From Planomonospora sp. ID82291 (GTDB taxonomy: Bacteria; Actinomycetota; Actinomycetes; Streptosporangiales; Streptosporangiaceae), in the NCBI RefSeq assembly GCF_015711645.1, contig NZ_JABTEX010000001.1, positions 1,674,001-1,738,000 of the forward strand: a stretch of 64,000 nucleotides of DNA, written 5' to 3'. Positions within the stretch are counted from its first letter, which is position 1. Each line of letters opens with the position of its first letter. Below are positions 51,014-59,101 of this stretch, piece by piece. A program made the position numbers and the translations under genes. The notes beneath the pieces are model-generated. The model saw nothing but the letters and a program-made list of their open reading frames with translations. It was not told the origin of the DNA and did not search any database.

Positions 51014-53677
51014 GTGACCACCGCTGCGGAAGACCTCGACCTCCTCCGGGACATCGTGGCCGCCGAACTCGGCCGCGCCGGCGACCGGGGGTGGTCGACC
51101 GCCGAGGACGACTTCTGGTGCAGGGTCACCCCGGAAGGGGGCGTCCTCCCCCGTCAGGGATGGAAGCTGCACGTCTCCGCGACGATGCTCTCCGCCCCTG
51201 TGGTCCTCTCCCGGGTCTCGCGCGTCCTCGTCGGAGCGGGCTGCGCGTTCAAGTTCCCCGCGCGGCTGAGCGGTTACTGGGAGCTCCTCGAAGCGCACTG
51301 CAGCCGGGCGCAGGCCGGGAAGTTCGTCACCGTCTACCCGCGCGACGACGCGGAGGCGGTGCGCCTGGCCGCGCTCCTGGACGAGGCCACCCTGGGCCTG
51401 CCCGGCCCCGCGATCCTCTCCGACCGCCCCTACCGGCCCGGCGGGATCGTGCACTACCGCTACGGCGCCTTCGGCGGTCACCGGGTACTGGGCAACGACG
51501 GGTTCTACGAGATCAGGCTGCGCTCCCCGGAGGGCCGGTTCGTGCTCGACGAGCGGCTGCCGCGGTACTCTCCGCCGCCGTTCGCGGCCTGCCCGTTCGA
51601 GGCCCCGGAGGCGGAGCGGCGTCCCGGAGCCGGCGCGGTCATGCTGAACGACCGGTTCGTCGTCCGCGAAGCCGTACGGCACGCCAACCGCGGCGGGGTG
51701 TACCTCGCCGAGGACACCAAGACCGGCAGGCAGGTGGTCGTCAAGGAGGGCCGCCCGCACGCCTGCGCCGACCTGAGCGGCGGGGACGCGCGGGACCGCA
51801 TCCGGCTGGAACACTCCGTCCTGGAGCGGCTGGCCGGGAGCGGGGCGGTGCCCGCCCTGGTGGACTTCTTCGAGCACGGCGGGCACGCCTTCCTCGTCGA
51901 GGAGTTCCTTCCCGGGACCACGCTCCAGCGCTGGTCGGGCCGGCACGCCGGCCCGCTCGGGGCCGACGGGTTCGGCGACCGCGTGGAGCGGGTGCTGCCG
52001 ATCGCCGGCCGGCTGGTCGGACTGCTGCGGGCGGTGCACGAGCACGGCCTCGTGTTCCGCGACCTGTCGCCGAACAACGTCATGGTGCTGCCCGACGGCG
52101 GCCTCCGGCTCATCGACCCGGAGTGCGCCGCGGTGCCGGGCACCGTCGTCATGGTGAGCGGGACCCGGGGCTACCTGGCTCCGGAACTGGCGGCCCACTG
52201 GAAGAGGTTCCGGCCCGCGCCGGAGGCGAGCGCCGACCTCTACGCCCTCGGCGCCGTGGTGTACTTCCTGGCGGTCGGCGCGGACCCGGACCCGTCGACC
52301 CCGTCCCGGATCGCGGCGGTGTCCGAGGCGAACCCCACGCTGGCCCTGCTGCGCCCCCTTGTCGAGGGCCTGATGGCGGCGGAGCCCGAACGGCGCTGGC
52401 CGCTGGAGCGGTGCGAGCGCTTCCTCGCCGGGCTCACCCCGGCGACGCCCCTGTCCGGGGCGGGGAGCCGGGCCCCCGGGTCGGTCGACCGCCTGATCGG
52501 CGATGGGATCGCGCACCTGGTGGAGACGGTGGAGGCGCTCGGCGACGGCCTGTCACCGTGGCCGGGCCCGGCCTCCGGGGACGAGCCGGATCCGTGCTCG
52601 GTGAGCGGCGGCGCGGCCGGACTCCTCGGCGTGCTGACCCGGGCGCTGCCCGAGGCGGACACGGCCGGCGCGGTCACCGCGCTCTCCGGGCGGCTGCGGC
52701 GGCGGCTGGCGGAGGAGGACGAGTGGCGGCCCGGCCTGTACTTCGGACGCTCCGGAGCGGTGTGGGCGCTGTACGACGCGGCCACGGCCCTGGGCGACGC
52801 GGACCTGGCGCGGTTCGCGGTGCGCGCGGCGGCCCTGCTGCCGACGGACCACCCCAGCCCCGACGTCACCCACGGACTGGCCGGCTGCGGCATGGCGGTC
52901 CTGCACCTCGCGCTGCGGACCGGGGACCCGGTGCTGCGGGAACGCGCCACCGCGACCTTCCAGCACCTGCACGACGCGCGCTCCTCCCTGGACGGGCATC
53001 CGCACTGGCCGACGCCCGCGGACTTCGACTCCGGCCTCGCCGGCGCCGACCACTTCGGCTTCGCGCACGGCATCGCCGGCATCGGGACCGCGCTGCTCCA
53101 CGCGAGCCTGGTCCTGGACCGGCCGGACTGGGCGGCGACCGCCGACGGGATCGCCCGCGCCCTCTCCGCCTACGCGGACCTCGACGGCGACACCGCCTGG
53201 TGGGCCACGCTCCGCGCCGAGCCGGAGAGCACGCGTCCGCGCTGGCCGCACTGGTGCAGCGGATCGTCGGGGATCGGTTCCTTCCTGGTGCGGCACTGGA
53301 ACGCGACCGGTGACGAGCGCAGCCTGGTCCTCGCCCGGGCCGCGGCGGCGGCGGTGCACCGCACCCGATGGCGGTCGGACACGGCGTGGTGCCACGGGCT
53401 TCCCGGAGACGCCGAGTTCCTGCTCGACATGGCCGACTTCACCGGTGACGACCGCTACCGCCTCCAGGCCGCGGACCTGGCCGCCTGCCTGGAGACCCGG
53501 GCGGCCGAGCACTCCGGCCTGCTGCTCGTCTCCGACCGGGGCGACCGCCCCGGCCCGGCCTTCCTCGGAGGTACGGCGGGCACCGTCGCCTTCCTCCTCC
53601 GGCTGCGTCAGCGGCGTCCCCGGTTGTGGATGCTCGACGACGCCCTCGAACCCACCTCCCCCGCCGGGGGACGGTGA
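51014..53677 (+). CDS. lanL: Class IV lanthipeptide synthetase (LanL)
   Basis: 887 residues with three domains. The N-terminal phosphoSer/phosphoThr lyase (about 1-205) has WKLHVSATM, CAFKFPARL and GKFVTVYP. The Ser/Thr kinase (about 215-480) has K244 in VVVKEG, the catalytic FRDLSPNN (D350) and LIDPE (D368). The LanC-like cyclase (about 520-880) keeps the zinc triad: C748 in HWCSGSSG and C793-H794 in WCHGLPG. Class III enzymes lack this triad, so this is class IV. It phosphorylates and eliminates Ser/Thr in the precursor and closes thioether rings. The precursor gene starts 53 bases downstream. Confidence 0.93.
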   Translation: MTTAAEDLDLLRDIVAAELGRAGDRGWSTAEDDFWCRVTPEGGVLPRQGWKLHVSATMLSAPVVLSRVSRVLVGAGCAFKFPARLSGYWELLEAHCSRAQAGKFVTVYPRDDAEAVRLAALLDEATLGLPGPAILSDRPYRPGGIVHYRYGAFGGHRVLGNDGFYEIRLRSPEGRFVLDERLPRYSPPPFAACPFEAPEAERRPGAGAVMLNDRFVVREAVRHANRGGVYLAEDTKTGRQVVVKEGRPHACADLSGGDARDRIRLEHSVLERLAGSGAVPALVDFFEHGGHAFLVEEFLPGTTLQRWSGRHAGPLGADGFGDRVERVLPIAGRLVGLLRAVHEHGLVFRDLSPNNVMVLPDGGLRLIDPECAAVPGTVVMVSGTRGYLAPELAAHWKRFRPAPEASADLYALGAVVYFLAVGADPDPSTPSRIAAVSEANPTLALLRPLVEGLMAAEPERRWPLERCERFLAGLTPATPLSGAGSRAPGSVDRLIGDGIAHLVETVEALGDGLSPWPGPASGDEPDPCSVSGGAAGLLGVLTRALPEADTAGAVTALSGRLRRRLAEEDEWRPGLYFGRSGAVWALYDAATALGDADLARFAVRAAALLPTDHPSPDVTHGLAGCGMAVLHLALRTGDPVLRERATATFQHLHDARSSLDGHPHWPTPADFDSGLAGADHFGFAHGIAGIGTALLHASLVLDRPDWAATADGIARALSAYADLDGDTAWWATLRAEPESTRPRWPHWCSGSSGIGSFLVRHWNATGDERSLVLARAAAAAVHRTRWRSDTAWCHGLPGDAEFLLDMADFTGDDRYRLQAADLAACLETRAAEHSGLLLVSDRGDRPGPAFLGGTAGTVAFLLRLRQRRPRLWMLDDALEPTSPAGGR

Positions 53678-53730
53678 CGGTAAGGGGACCGCACAGGGCG
53701 GCCCCTCCACCACGACAAGGAGGTACGACC

Positions 53731-53856
53731 ATGTCCTTCGACATCCAGGACCTGCAGGTGCTCCCCGAGCGCGAGCCCGCCGGCAACGAGGCGGGGCGCG
53801 CGACCAACTGCAAGACGCAGCAGTGGTTCGGCTGCACCAACGGCGGCGACTTCTGA
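53731..53856 (+). CDS. lanA: Lanthipeptide precursor (LanA), 41 residues
   Basis: A small frame with a perfect AAGGAGG nine bases before the ATG. The leader (about 1-23, MSFDIQDLQVLPEREPAG...) has the IQDLQ helix seen in class III/IV leaders, where it docks on the synthetase. The probable core ATNCKTQQWFGCTNGGDF holds T25, C27, T29, C35 and T36. Candidate thioether rings are T29-C35 and T25-C27 or T25-C35, with T36 possibly left as dehydrobutyrine. The exact cleavage site is unknown; EAGR/ATNC is a guess. It lies between the synthetase and the transporter, as expected. Confidence 0.88.
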   Translation: MSFDIQDLQVLPEREPAGNEAGRATNCKTQQWFGCTNGGDF

Positions 53857-53862
53857 TGTGAC

Positions 53863-53896
53863 GGCTCCGCCCGCCCGGTCCCGGGCGGGCGGAGCC
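53863..53896 (+). terminator. Hairpin between lanA and the transporter
   Basis: A perfect 16-bp stem (53863-53878 with 53881-53896) directly after the precursor stop, without a T run. Such hairpins usually let only part of transcription through and protect the precursor mRNA, giving more precursor than transporter. Confidence 0.8.
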
Positions 53897-53924
53897 CCTC
53901 CCCGTCCTCCAGAGAAGGAACAGC

Positions 53925-55868
53925 GTGGCCGTGCCCGACCGCTCCCCCTCCGGTCCGCAGACCCCCCGGGGCCGAGGCCCTCGGGATCCCGGGACCCGGC
54001 GCAGGATCGTACGGCTGTTCACGCCGCACCGGTCCGCGCTCTGCCTCGTCGTCCTGGTCCTCGTCGCCTACTCCGTCCTGAGCGCCGCCGTACCGCTGCT
54101 GACGCAGGCGGTCTTCGACCGCGCGCTCTTCGGCGCGGGCGGCCCCGACCTGCCCCTGCTCGCCCTGCTCGCCGCGGCCGCGGCCGCGCTGGCCTGCGGG
54201 ATGGGAGCCCTGGACCTCTGGCAGGCCTGGCTGACGGGCCGCGTGGCGCAGCGGGTGGTGCACACGCTGCGGACGGAGATGTTCGGCCGCGTCCAGCGCA
54301 TGCCGCTCTCCTTCTTCGCCACCGAGCGGAGCGGTGAGATCCAGGCACGGCTGACCGGCGACACCGCGCAGATCGAACGCGCGGTCAGGGACACGCTGCC
54401 CGAGATCCTGCTGACCGTCGTCGGCTTCGCCGCCGCGACGGGCGCGATGTTCCTGCTGTCCCCGGCGCTGGCGGGCGCCGCCCTGGTGCTCGCCCCGCTC
54501 GTCCTGCTGGTGTTCTCCCGCTCGGGACGGGCGCTGGAGCGGCTCTCGGTCGCGGGCCAGCGCAGCCGGGCGGAGCTCTCCGCCGTCGTCGCCGAGCGCC
54601 TCTCTCCCGGCGGCACCGCCCTGGCCCGGGTGCACGGCAGGCGCGACGACGAGGCCGCCCGGTTCGCGGCGGAGAGCGAACGGCTGGCACGGCTGGAGGT
54701 GCGCTCGGGGATGACGGCCCAGTGGGTGATGAGCGCGGGCCACGTCTTCTTCACGCTCACCCCCTACCTGGTCTTCCTGGCGGCCGGCGCGACGGACGGG
54801 ATCACCCCGGGCACCCTCGCCGCCTTCACCGTGCTGCAGGCCAGGACCTACCAGCCCCTCGGGCGGATGCTGCAGGTCTCCACCGACCTCCGCTCCGTCC
54901 ACGGGGCCTTCCGGCGGGCCTTCGGCTACCTCGACCTGCGGCCGGAAGCGGATCCGGGACACGCCCCCCGAGCGGAGCGGGGACGCGAGCCCCGAGCGGA
55001 GCGGGGACGCGAGCCCCGAGCGGAGCGGGGACGCGAGCCCCGAGCGGAGCGGGAGCGGAACCTCCGAACGGAGCGGGGACGAAAGGACGCGAAGGACAAG
55101 GCGGAACGGGAGCCTGGGCGGGACCCGGCCCGCCGATCCGGCGCGCTCACCGTCCGCGAGGTCTGCTTCCGCTACCCCGGGGCGCGGGAGGACCGTCCCG
55201 CGCTGTCCGGCGTGAGCCTCGACATCCCGGCCGGATCCGCCACCCTGCTCGTCGGCCCGAGCGGGTCCGGCAAGACGACGCTGGGCCACCTGCTCGCGGG
55301 TCTTCACCCGCCGGCCGAGGGGAGGGTCCTGCTCGACGGGGCGGAGATCGGTGCGCCGCTGCCCGGCCGGATCTGCATCGCCGTACAGGACCCCTTCCTC
55401 TTCCAGGGGTCCGTCGCCGAGAACCTGCGGTACGCCGCCCCCCGCGCCACGGCGGGCGACCTGGTCCGGGTCTGCCGGATCGCCGGCGTCCACGACCGGA
55501 TCGCGGCGCTCCCCGGCGGTTACGACTCCCCGGTGGGCGAGCGGGGCGCGCTGCTCTCCGGCGGCGAGCGGCAGCGCATCGCCCTGGCCCGCGCCCTGCT
55601 GGCCGACACGCCCGTGCTCGTGCTCGACGAGGCGACGTCCGCGCTCGACCCGATCACCGAGGCGGAGGTGGTCGGGGCGGTCCTGGCCGAACGGCGGGGA
55701 CGGACGACCGTGATGATCACCCACCGGTTCGGTGTGCTGGAGTCCTTCGACACCGTCGTGGCCCTGGACGGCGGGCAGGTGGTCCAGCAGGGCACCCGCC
55801 CGGACCTCCTGCGCGACCGGCACGGTCTGTACGCGCGGATGGTGCGCGCCCAGACCGGTGCCGCCTGA
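53925..55868 (+). CDS. lanT: Lanthipeptide ABC exporter (LanT-like)
   Basis: 647 residues. Six membrane helices (about 35-320) are followed by an ATPase with Walker A LVGPSGSGKTT, signature LLSGGERQR and Walker B VLVLDEATSALD. It lacks the N-terminal C39 peptidase domain found in bifunctional LanT proteins, so the leader is removed by another protease. Between the two halves (about residues 345-385) is a basic linker of four RAERGREP repeats, encoded by a DNA tandem repeat (about 54962-55050). GTG 53925 follows AGAAGGA. It should export the modified peptide. Confidence 0.9.
   Translation: MAVPDRSPSGPQTPRGRGPRDPGTRRRIVRLFTPHRSALCLVVLVLVAYSVLSAAVPLLTQAVFDRALFGAGGPDLPLLALLAAAAAALACGMGALDLWQAWLTGRVAQRVVHTLRTEMFGRVQRMPLSFFATERSGEIQARLTGDTAQIERAVRDTLPEILLTVVGFAAATGAMFLLSPALAGAALVLAPLVLLVFSRSGRALERLSVAGQRSRAELSAVVAERLSPGGTALARVHGRRDDEAARFAAESERLARLEVRSGMTAQWVMSAGHVFFTLTPYLVFLAAGATDGITPGTLAAFTVLQARTYQPLGRMLQVSTDLRSVHGAFRRAFGYLDLRPEADPGHAPRAERGREPRAERGREPRAERGREPRAERERNLRTERGRKDAKDKAEREPGRDPARRSGALTVREVCFRYPGAREDRPALSGVSLDIPAGSATLLVGPSGSGKTTLGHLLAGLHPPAEGRVLLDGAEIGAPLPGRICIAVQDPFLFQGSVAENLRYAAPRATAGDLVRVCRIAGVHDRIAALPGGYDSPVGERGALLSGGERQRIALARALLADTPVLVLDEATSALDPITEAEVVGAVLAERRGRTTVMITHRFGVLESFDTVVALDGGQVVQQGTRPDLLRDRHGLYARMVRAQTGAA
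54962..55050 (+). repeat. In-frame 24-bp tandem repeat in the lanthipeptide exporter
   Basis: About four copies of GAGCGGGGACGCGAGCCCCG-type units encode a basic RAERGREP linker between membrane and ATPase domains. The period is a multiple of three. Confidence 0.88.
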
Positions 55869-55969
55869 CGCGGACCGGCCGGTCGGCGCTCCGCCCCGGG
55901 GCCGTGTCCGGAGCCGCACCCGAAGCCGTGTCCGGAGCCGCCCGCACCGGAGGCTCGCGGTCCCGGCCC

Positions 55970-57088
55970 CTACATCCAGCCGTTGCGGCGGAATCCCCGG
56001 TAGAGCAGGGTGCAGGCGATCGCCATGACGCCGAGCACGATCGGGTAGCCGAAGACGGAGTCGAGCTCGGGCATGTGCTCGAAGTTCATGCCGTAGATCC
56101 CGGCGATCATCGTGGGGACGGCCATGATGGCCACCCAGGCGGAGATCTTGCGCATGTCCTCGTTGGCGAGGGCGTTGGAGCGGGCGAGCGCCGCCTGCAG
56201 CACGGAGTTGCAGAGTTCGTTGGACGACTCGACCTGCTCGCAGACGCGGGCGAGGTGGTCGACGACGTCGCGGAAGTACTCCCGCATCTCGGAGGGGATC
56301 ATCCGGCGCTGGGCCAGCGTGGACAGCGGCGACTGGAGCGGGGTGACCGCCCGCTTGAGCTCGATCATCTCGCGCTTGAGGTTGTAGATCCGGCTGATGT
56401 CCCGGGCGCTGACGTCGGCGAAGACCATGGCCTCCACCTCCTCCAGCTCGGCCTGCATGTCGTCGGCCACGTGCAGGTAGCGGTCCACGACGTGGTCGGC
56501 GATGGCGTGCAGCACGCCGGTCGGGCCCCGGCCGAGCAGCTTGGGCTTGGCCTCCAGGCGCTCGCGCACCTCCGCCAGCGGGCAGTAGCGGCCGTGCCGC
56601 ACGGTCACCACGAAGTCGGGGCCGACGAAGGCCATGATCTCGCCGGTGCCGATGATCTCGCTGGTCGCGGTCAGCTCCGGGTGCTCCAGGTAGGCGACGG
56701 TCTTCAGCACCACGAAGAGCGAGTCGTCGTAGCGTTCGACCTTGGGCCGCTGGTGAGCCTTGACGGCGTCCTCGACGGCGAGCGGATGGAGGTCGAAGAC
56801 CTCGGCCAGCCACTCGACCTCGGGGGCGTCGGGCTCGTGCAGGCCGACCCAGACGAAGGCGTCGGCCTTCTCCCGGCCGGCGTTGTGCGCGCGGACGAGC
56901 TCCAGGGCGTCCGGGATGCCCAGGGCCTCGACCCGCTTGCCGCCGACGTAGGCGGCGTACTCGACGAGGGACTCGCTCGGCGGGACGCAGGTGCCGTTCA
57001 GGCGGTCACGGACCGGGACGGAGGGAGCGTGGGGCGCACGGACCGTGCGCACGTGCCGAATACGGGGAAAAAGGAGCGAGGAACGCAT
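55970..57088 (-). CDS. CorA-family magnesium transporter
   Basis: 372 residues. A large cytoplasmic domain, a long stalk helix (about 225-290) and two C-terminal helices are present, with the canonical YGMNFEHMPEL loop (G333-M334-N335). It should be the main Mg2+ channel, unlike the GQN paralogue at 15209. The start at 57088 (MRSSLLFPRIRHVR) has AAAGG upstream; the first 30 residues are basic and variable. A leader of about 200 bases with inverted repeats precedes it, suggesting RNA-level control, perhaps by Mg2+. Confidence 0.9.
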   Translation of the reverse strand: MRSSLLFPRIRHVRTVRAPHAPSVPVRDRLNGTCVPPSESLVEYAAYVGGKRVEALGIPDALELVRAHNAGREKADAFVWVGLHEPDAPEVEWLAEVFDLHPLAVEDAVKAHQRPKVERYDDSLFVVLKTVAYLEHPELTATSEIIGTGEIMAFVGPDFVVTVRHGRYCPLAEVRERLEAKPKLLGRGPTGVLHAIADHVVDRYLHVADDMQAELEEVEAMVFADVSARDISRIYNLKREMIELKRAVTPLQSPLSTLAQRRMIPSEMREYFRDVVDHLARVCEQVESSNELCNSVLQAALARSNALANEDMRKISAWVAIMAVPTMIAGIYGMNFEHMPELDSVFGYPIVLGVMAIACTLLYRGFRRNGWM

Positions 57089-57302
57089 GACATGCCTTTC
57101 CCGCCCAACCTGACACCTATCCACGCGCGAAGCGATGTCACCTCAGTTCGAACGGAATGCGCGCAGGGCAGATCGGGCACCGATTGAAGAAATGGTCGAG
57201 ATTGCGCACGACGACGTGCGCGGGCACGTACTGCTGGGATCACCAGAGGACATCCCGAACCACCTCCAATCGGTAAGAGGCACGCAAAGACGCCCAAATC
57301 TA
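57089..57302 (-). promoter_or_regulatory. Long structured leader of the second CorA gene
   Basis: A -10 TAGATT (57302-57297 on the minus strand) would start a leader of about 200 bases. Within it, ACCGATTG (57179-57186) and CAATCGGT (57267-57274) can pair and enclose an inner hairpin GCGCAC/GTGCGC (about 57197-57214 region). I do not recognise a known Mg riboswitch class. Confidence 0.5.
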
Positions 57303-57399
57303 CCACAGAACGGGGGAACGGCTTCCAGCCTACCCCCGGCCGCCGCGGACGATCAGGCGTCACCGGAAATCACCGCCGCCCGGGGGCCTCCCCTTCCGC

Positions 57400-57495
57400 C
57401 GCTCCCCGCGCCGGAACGCCCTCCCCGGCCCGGCGTTCCCGGCCCCGGAACGCCCTCCCCGGCCCGGCGTTCCCGGCCCCGGAACACCCTCCCCG
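57400..57495. repeat. 34-bp tandem repeat, 2.5 copies, upstream of purD
   Basis: The unit contains CCCCGGCCCGGCGTTCCCGG and GGAACGCCCTC; the last copy is partly diverged. Confidence 0.88.
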
Positions 57496-57559
57496 GCCCG
57501 GCGGCACCCGCGTCGTTCCGTCCCCGGGCCGTGGACGGAACGACGCGGGCCGCGGCCGA

Positions 57560-57565
57560 TAGGCT
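57560..57565 (+). promoter_or_regulatory. -10 box of the leaderless purD transcript
   Basis: TAGGCT, seven bases before the GTG at 57573. Confidence 0.65.
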
Positions 57566-57572
57566 CTCGCGC

Positions 57573-58808
57573 GTGCGCATTCTTGTGATCGGATCCGGCG
57601 GGCGTGAACACGCCCTGTGCCGGTCGTTGACAGCAGACCCCCAGGTCGCCGAGGTCCACTGTGCTCCCGGAAACGCGGGCATCGCGCAGGTCGCGACCCT
57701 GCACCCGGTGGCGCCGGCCGACCCGGCCGCGGTCGCCGCGCTGGCGGTGGAGCTGGGGGCGGACCTGGTCGTGGTCGGCCCCGAGGCCCCGCTGGTCGCC
57801 GGGGTCGCCGACGCGGTGCGGCAGGCGGGGATCGCCTGCTTCGGCCCGTCGGCCCAGGCCGCGCGGATCGAGGGCTCCAAGGCCTTCGCCAAGGAGGTCA
57901 TGGCCGCGGCCGGCGTGCCCACCGCCCGGTCCCGCACCTGCGCCACGCCCGAGGAGGCCGCCGCCGCCCTCGCGGAGTTCGGCGCGCCGTACGTGGTCAA
58001 GGACGACGGGCTGGCCGCCGGCAAGGGCGTGGTGGTCACCGGCGACCTCGACGAGGCGCTCCGGCACGCCGCCGCCTGCGGCCGGGTCGTCATCGAGGAG
58101 TTCCTCGACGGCCCCGAGGTCTCGCTCTTCGCGCTCTGCGACGGCGCCACGGCCGTGCCGCTGCTGCCCGCCCAGGACCACAAGCGCGCCTACGACGGCG
58201 ACGCCGGTCCCAACACCGGCGGCATGGGCGCCTACACGCCGCTGCCGTGGGCCCCGCGGGACCTGGCCGAGCGGGTCATGGCCGAGACGGTCGTCCCGAC
58301 GGTGGCGGAGCTGGCCCGGCGCGGCACGCCGTACACCGGGGTCCTCTTCGTCGGCCTGGCGCTGACCTCCGGCGGCCCGAAGGTGATCGAGTTCAACGCG
58401 CGGTTCGGCGACCCGGAGACCCAGGTCGTGCTGGACCGGCTGGAGACCCCGCTCGCCGGGCTGCTGCTCGCCTGCGCGACCGGGGAGCTGGAGTCCTTCG
58501 GTCCCCTGTCCTACCGCGGCGGCGCGGCGGTGACCGTGGTGGTCGCCGCGGAGGGCTACCCGGCCGACCCGGTCAAGGGCGACGTGATCGAGGGCCTCGA
58601 CGAGAAGGTCGAGGGCGCCTACGTGCTGCACGCCGGCACGGCCGCAGGCGCCGACGGCCGGGTCGTCTCGGCCGGCGGGCGCGTGCTCAGCGTGGTCGGC
58701 ACCGGGCCCGACGTCGCCGCGGCCCGCGCCGCCGCCTACGAGCTGGTCGGCCGCATCCGGCTGCGCGGCTCCCACCACCGCACCGACATCGCCGCCCAGG
58801 CCCTGTAG
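57573..58808 (+). CDS. purD: Phosphoribosylamine-glycine ligase
   Basis: 411 residues of the ATP-grasp fold. The start [19 protein letters not shown] is the family N-terminus. [21 protein letters not shown] (ATP-binding) and [12 protein letters not shown] follow, then [12 protein letters not shown] with the metal ligands. It makes glycinamide ribonucleotide, the second step of purine synthesis. GTG 57573 is set by homology and the -10 seven bases upstream. A terminator follows, then the DUF262-HipA insert, then purC. Confidence 0.97.
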   Translation: MRILVIGSGGREHALCRSLTADPQVAEVHCAPGNAGIAQVATLHPVAPADPAAVAALAVELGADLVVVGPEAPLVAGVADAVRQAGIACFGPSAQAARIEGSKAFAKEVMAAAGVPTARSRTCATPEEAAAALAEFGAPYVVKDDGLAAGKGVVVTGDLDEALRHAAACGRVVIEEFLDGPEVSLFALCDGATAVPLLPAQDHKRAYDGDAGPNTGGMGAYTPLPWAPRDLAERVMAETVVPTVAELARRGTPYTGVLFVGLALTSGGPKVIEFNARFGDPETQVVLDRLETPLAGLLLACATGELESFGPLSYRGGAAVTVVVAAEGYPADPVKGDVIEGLDEKVEGAYVLHAGTAAGADGRVVSAGGRVLSVVGTGPDVAAARAAAYELVGRIRLRGSHHRTDIAAQAL

Positions 58809-58821
58809 ACAGGCCTGCAGT

Positions 58822-58854
58822 GCTCCGCAGCGGCCGTTCGGGGCGCTGCGGAGC
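58822..58854 (+). terminator. Terminator after purD
   Basis: A perfect 11-bp stem GCTCCGCAGCG/CGCTGCGGAGC (58822-58832 with 58844-58854) with an 11-base loop, 13 bases past the stop. Confidence 0.82.
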
Positions 58855-59070
58855 GGGAAGCCGCCCTCCGTGGCAGCCTGTCCCGCATCCCCTTCCGCGG
58901 CTCCGATGGACGGCGGCAGCGCTCCGCGATCTCCCCCTACCCGTCTCAACGGTCAGGGCGTCGCGACCGCCCCGTTGAGCCCACGCGCCCTCTCCGTCGG
59001 CTCTCATCCTCGACATCCCGTTCGTCACCCTCATCACTTCAAAGGCCGGATAGACGGGCGTTTCCCACCT

Positions 59071-59096
59071 AGCATTGATCGGACCAGCAGGAGGTG
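59071..59096 (+). promoter_or_regulatory. Promoter and RBS of the DUF262-HipA operon
   Basis: TAGCAT near 59071-59076 looks like a -10 and AGGAGG lies about seven bases before the ATG at 59102, so this operon has a normal short leader, unlike purD before it. Confidence 0.5.
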
Positions 59097-59101
59097 CGGA
59101 C

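Larger units (their letters stand above)
57303..57572. other. Intergenic region before purD with repeats
   Basis: No gene; a frame running into purD from upstream is not protein-like. It holds the tandem repeat at 57400-57495 and the purD promoter. Confidence 0.6.

Noticed and set aside
51014-53677. Calling the synthetase class III (LanKC)
   Set aside because: The cyclase domain keeps Cys, Cys and His zinc ligands in CSG and CHG motifs, which class III enzymes lack.
53439-56813. An 1124-codon minus-strand frame over the lanthipeptide exporter
   Set aside because: It mixes shadow frames of the exporter and CorA; no domain is seen and no start or RBS is convincing.
57089-57302. A known magnesium riboswitch
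   Set aside because: I could not find the conserved M-box core; only simple pairing arms are visible, so no named class is claimed.
57135-57572. An N-terminal extension of purD
   Set aside because: The frame is open but crosses a tandem repeat and is not conserved-looking; the family N-terminus begins at the GTG 57573 with a -10 just upstream.
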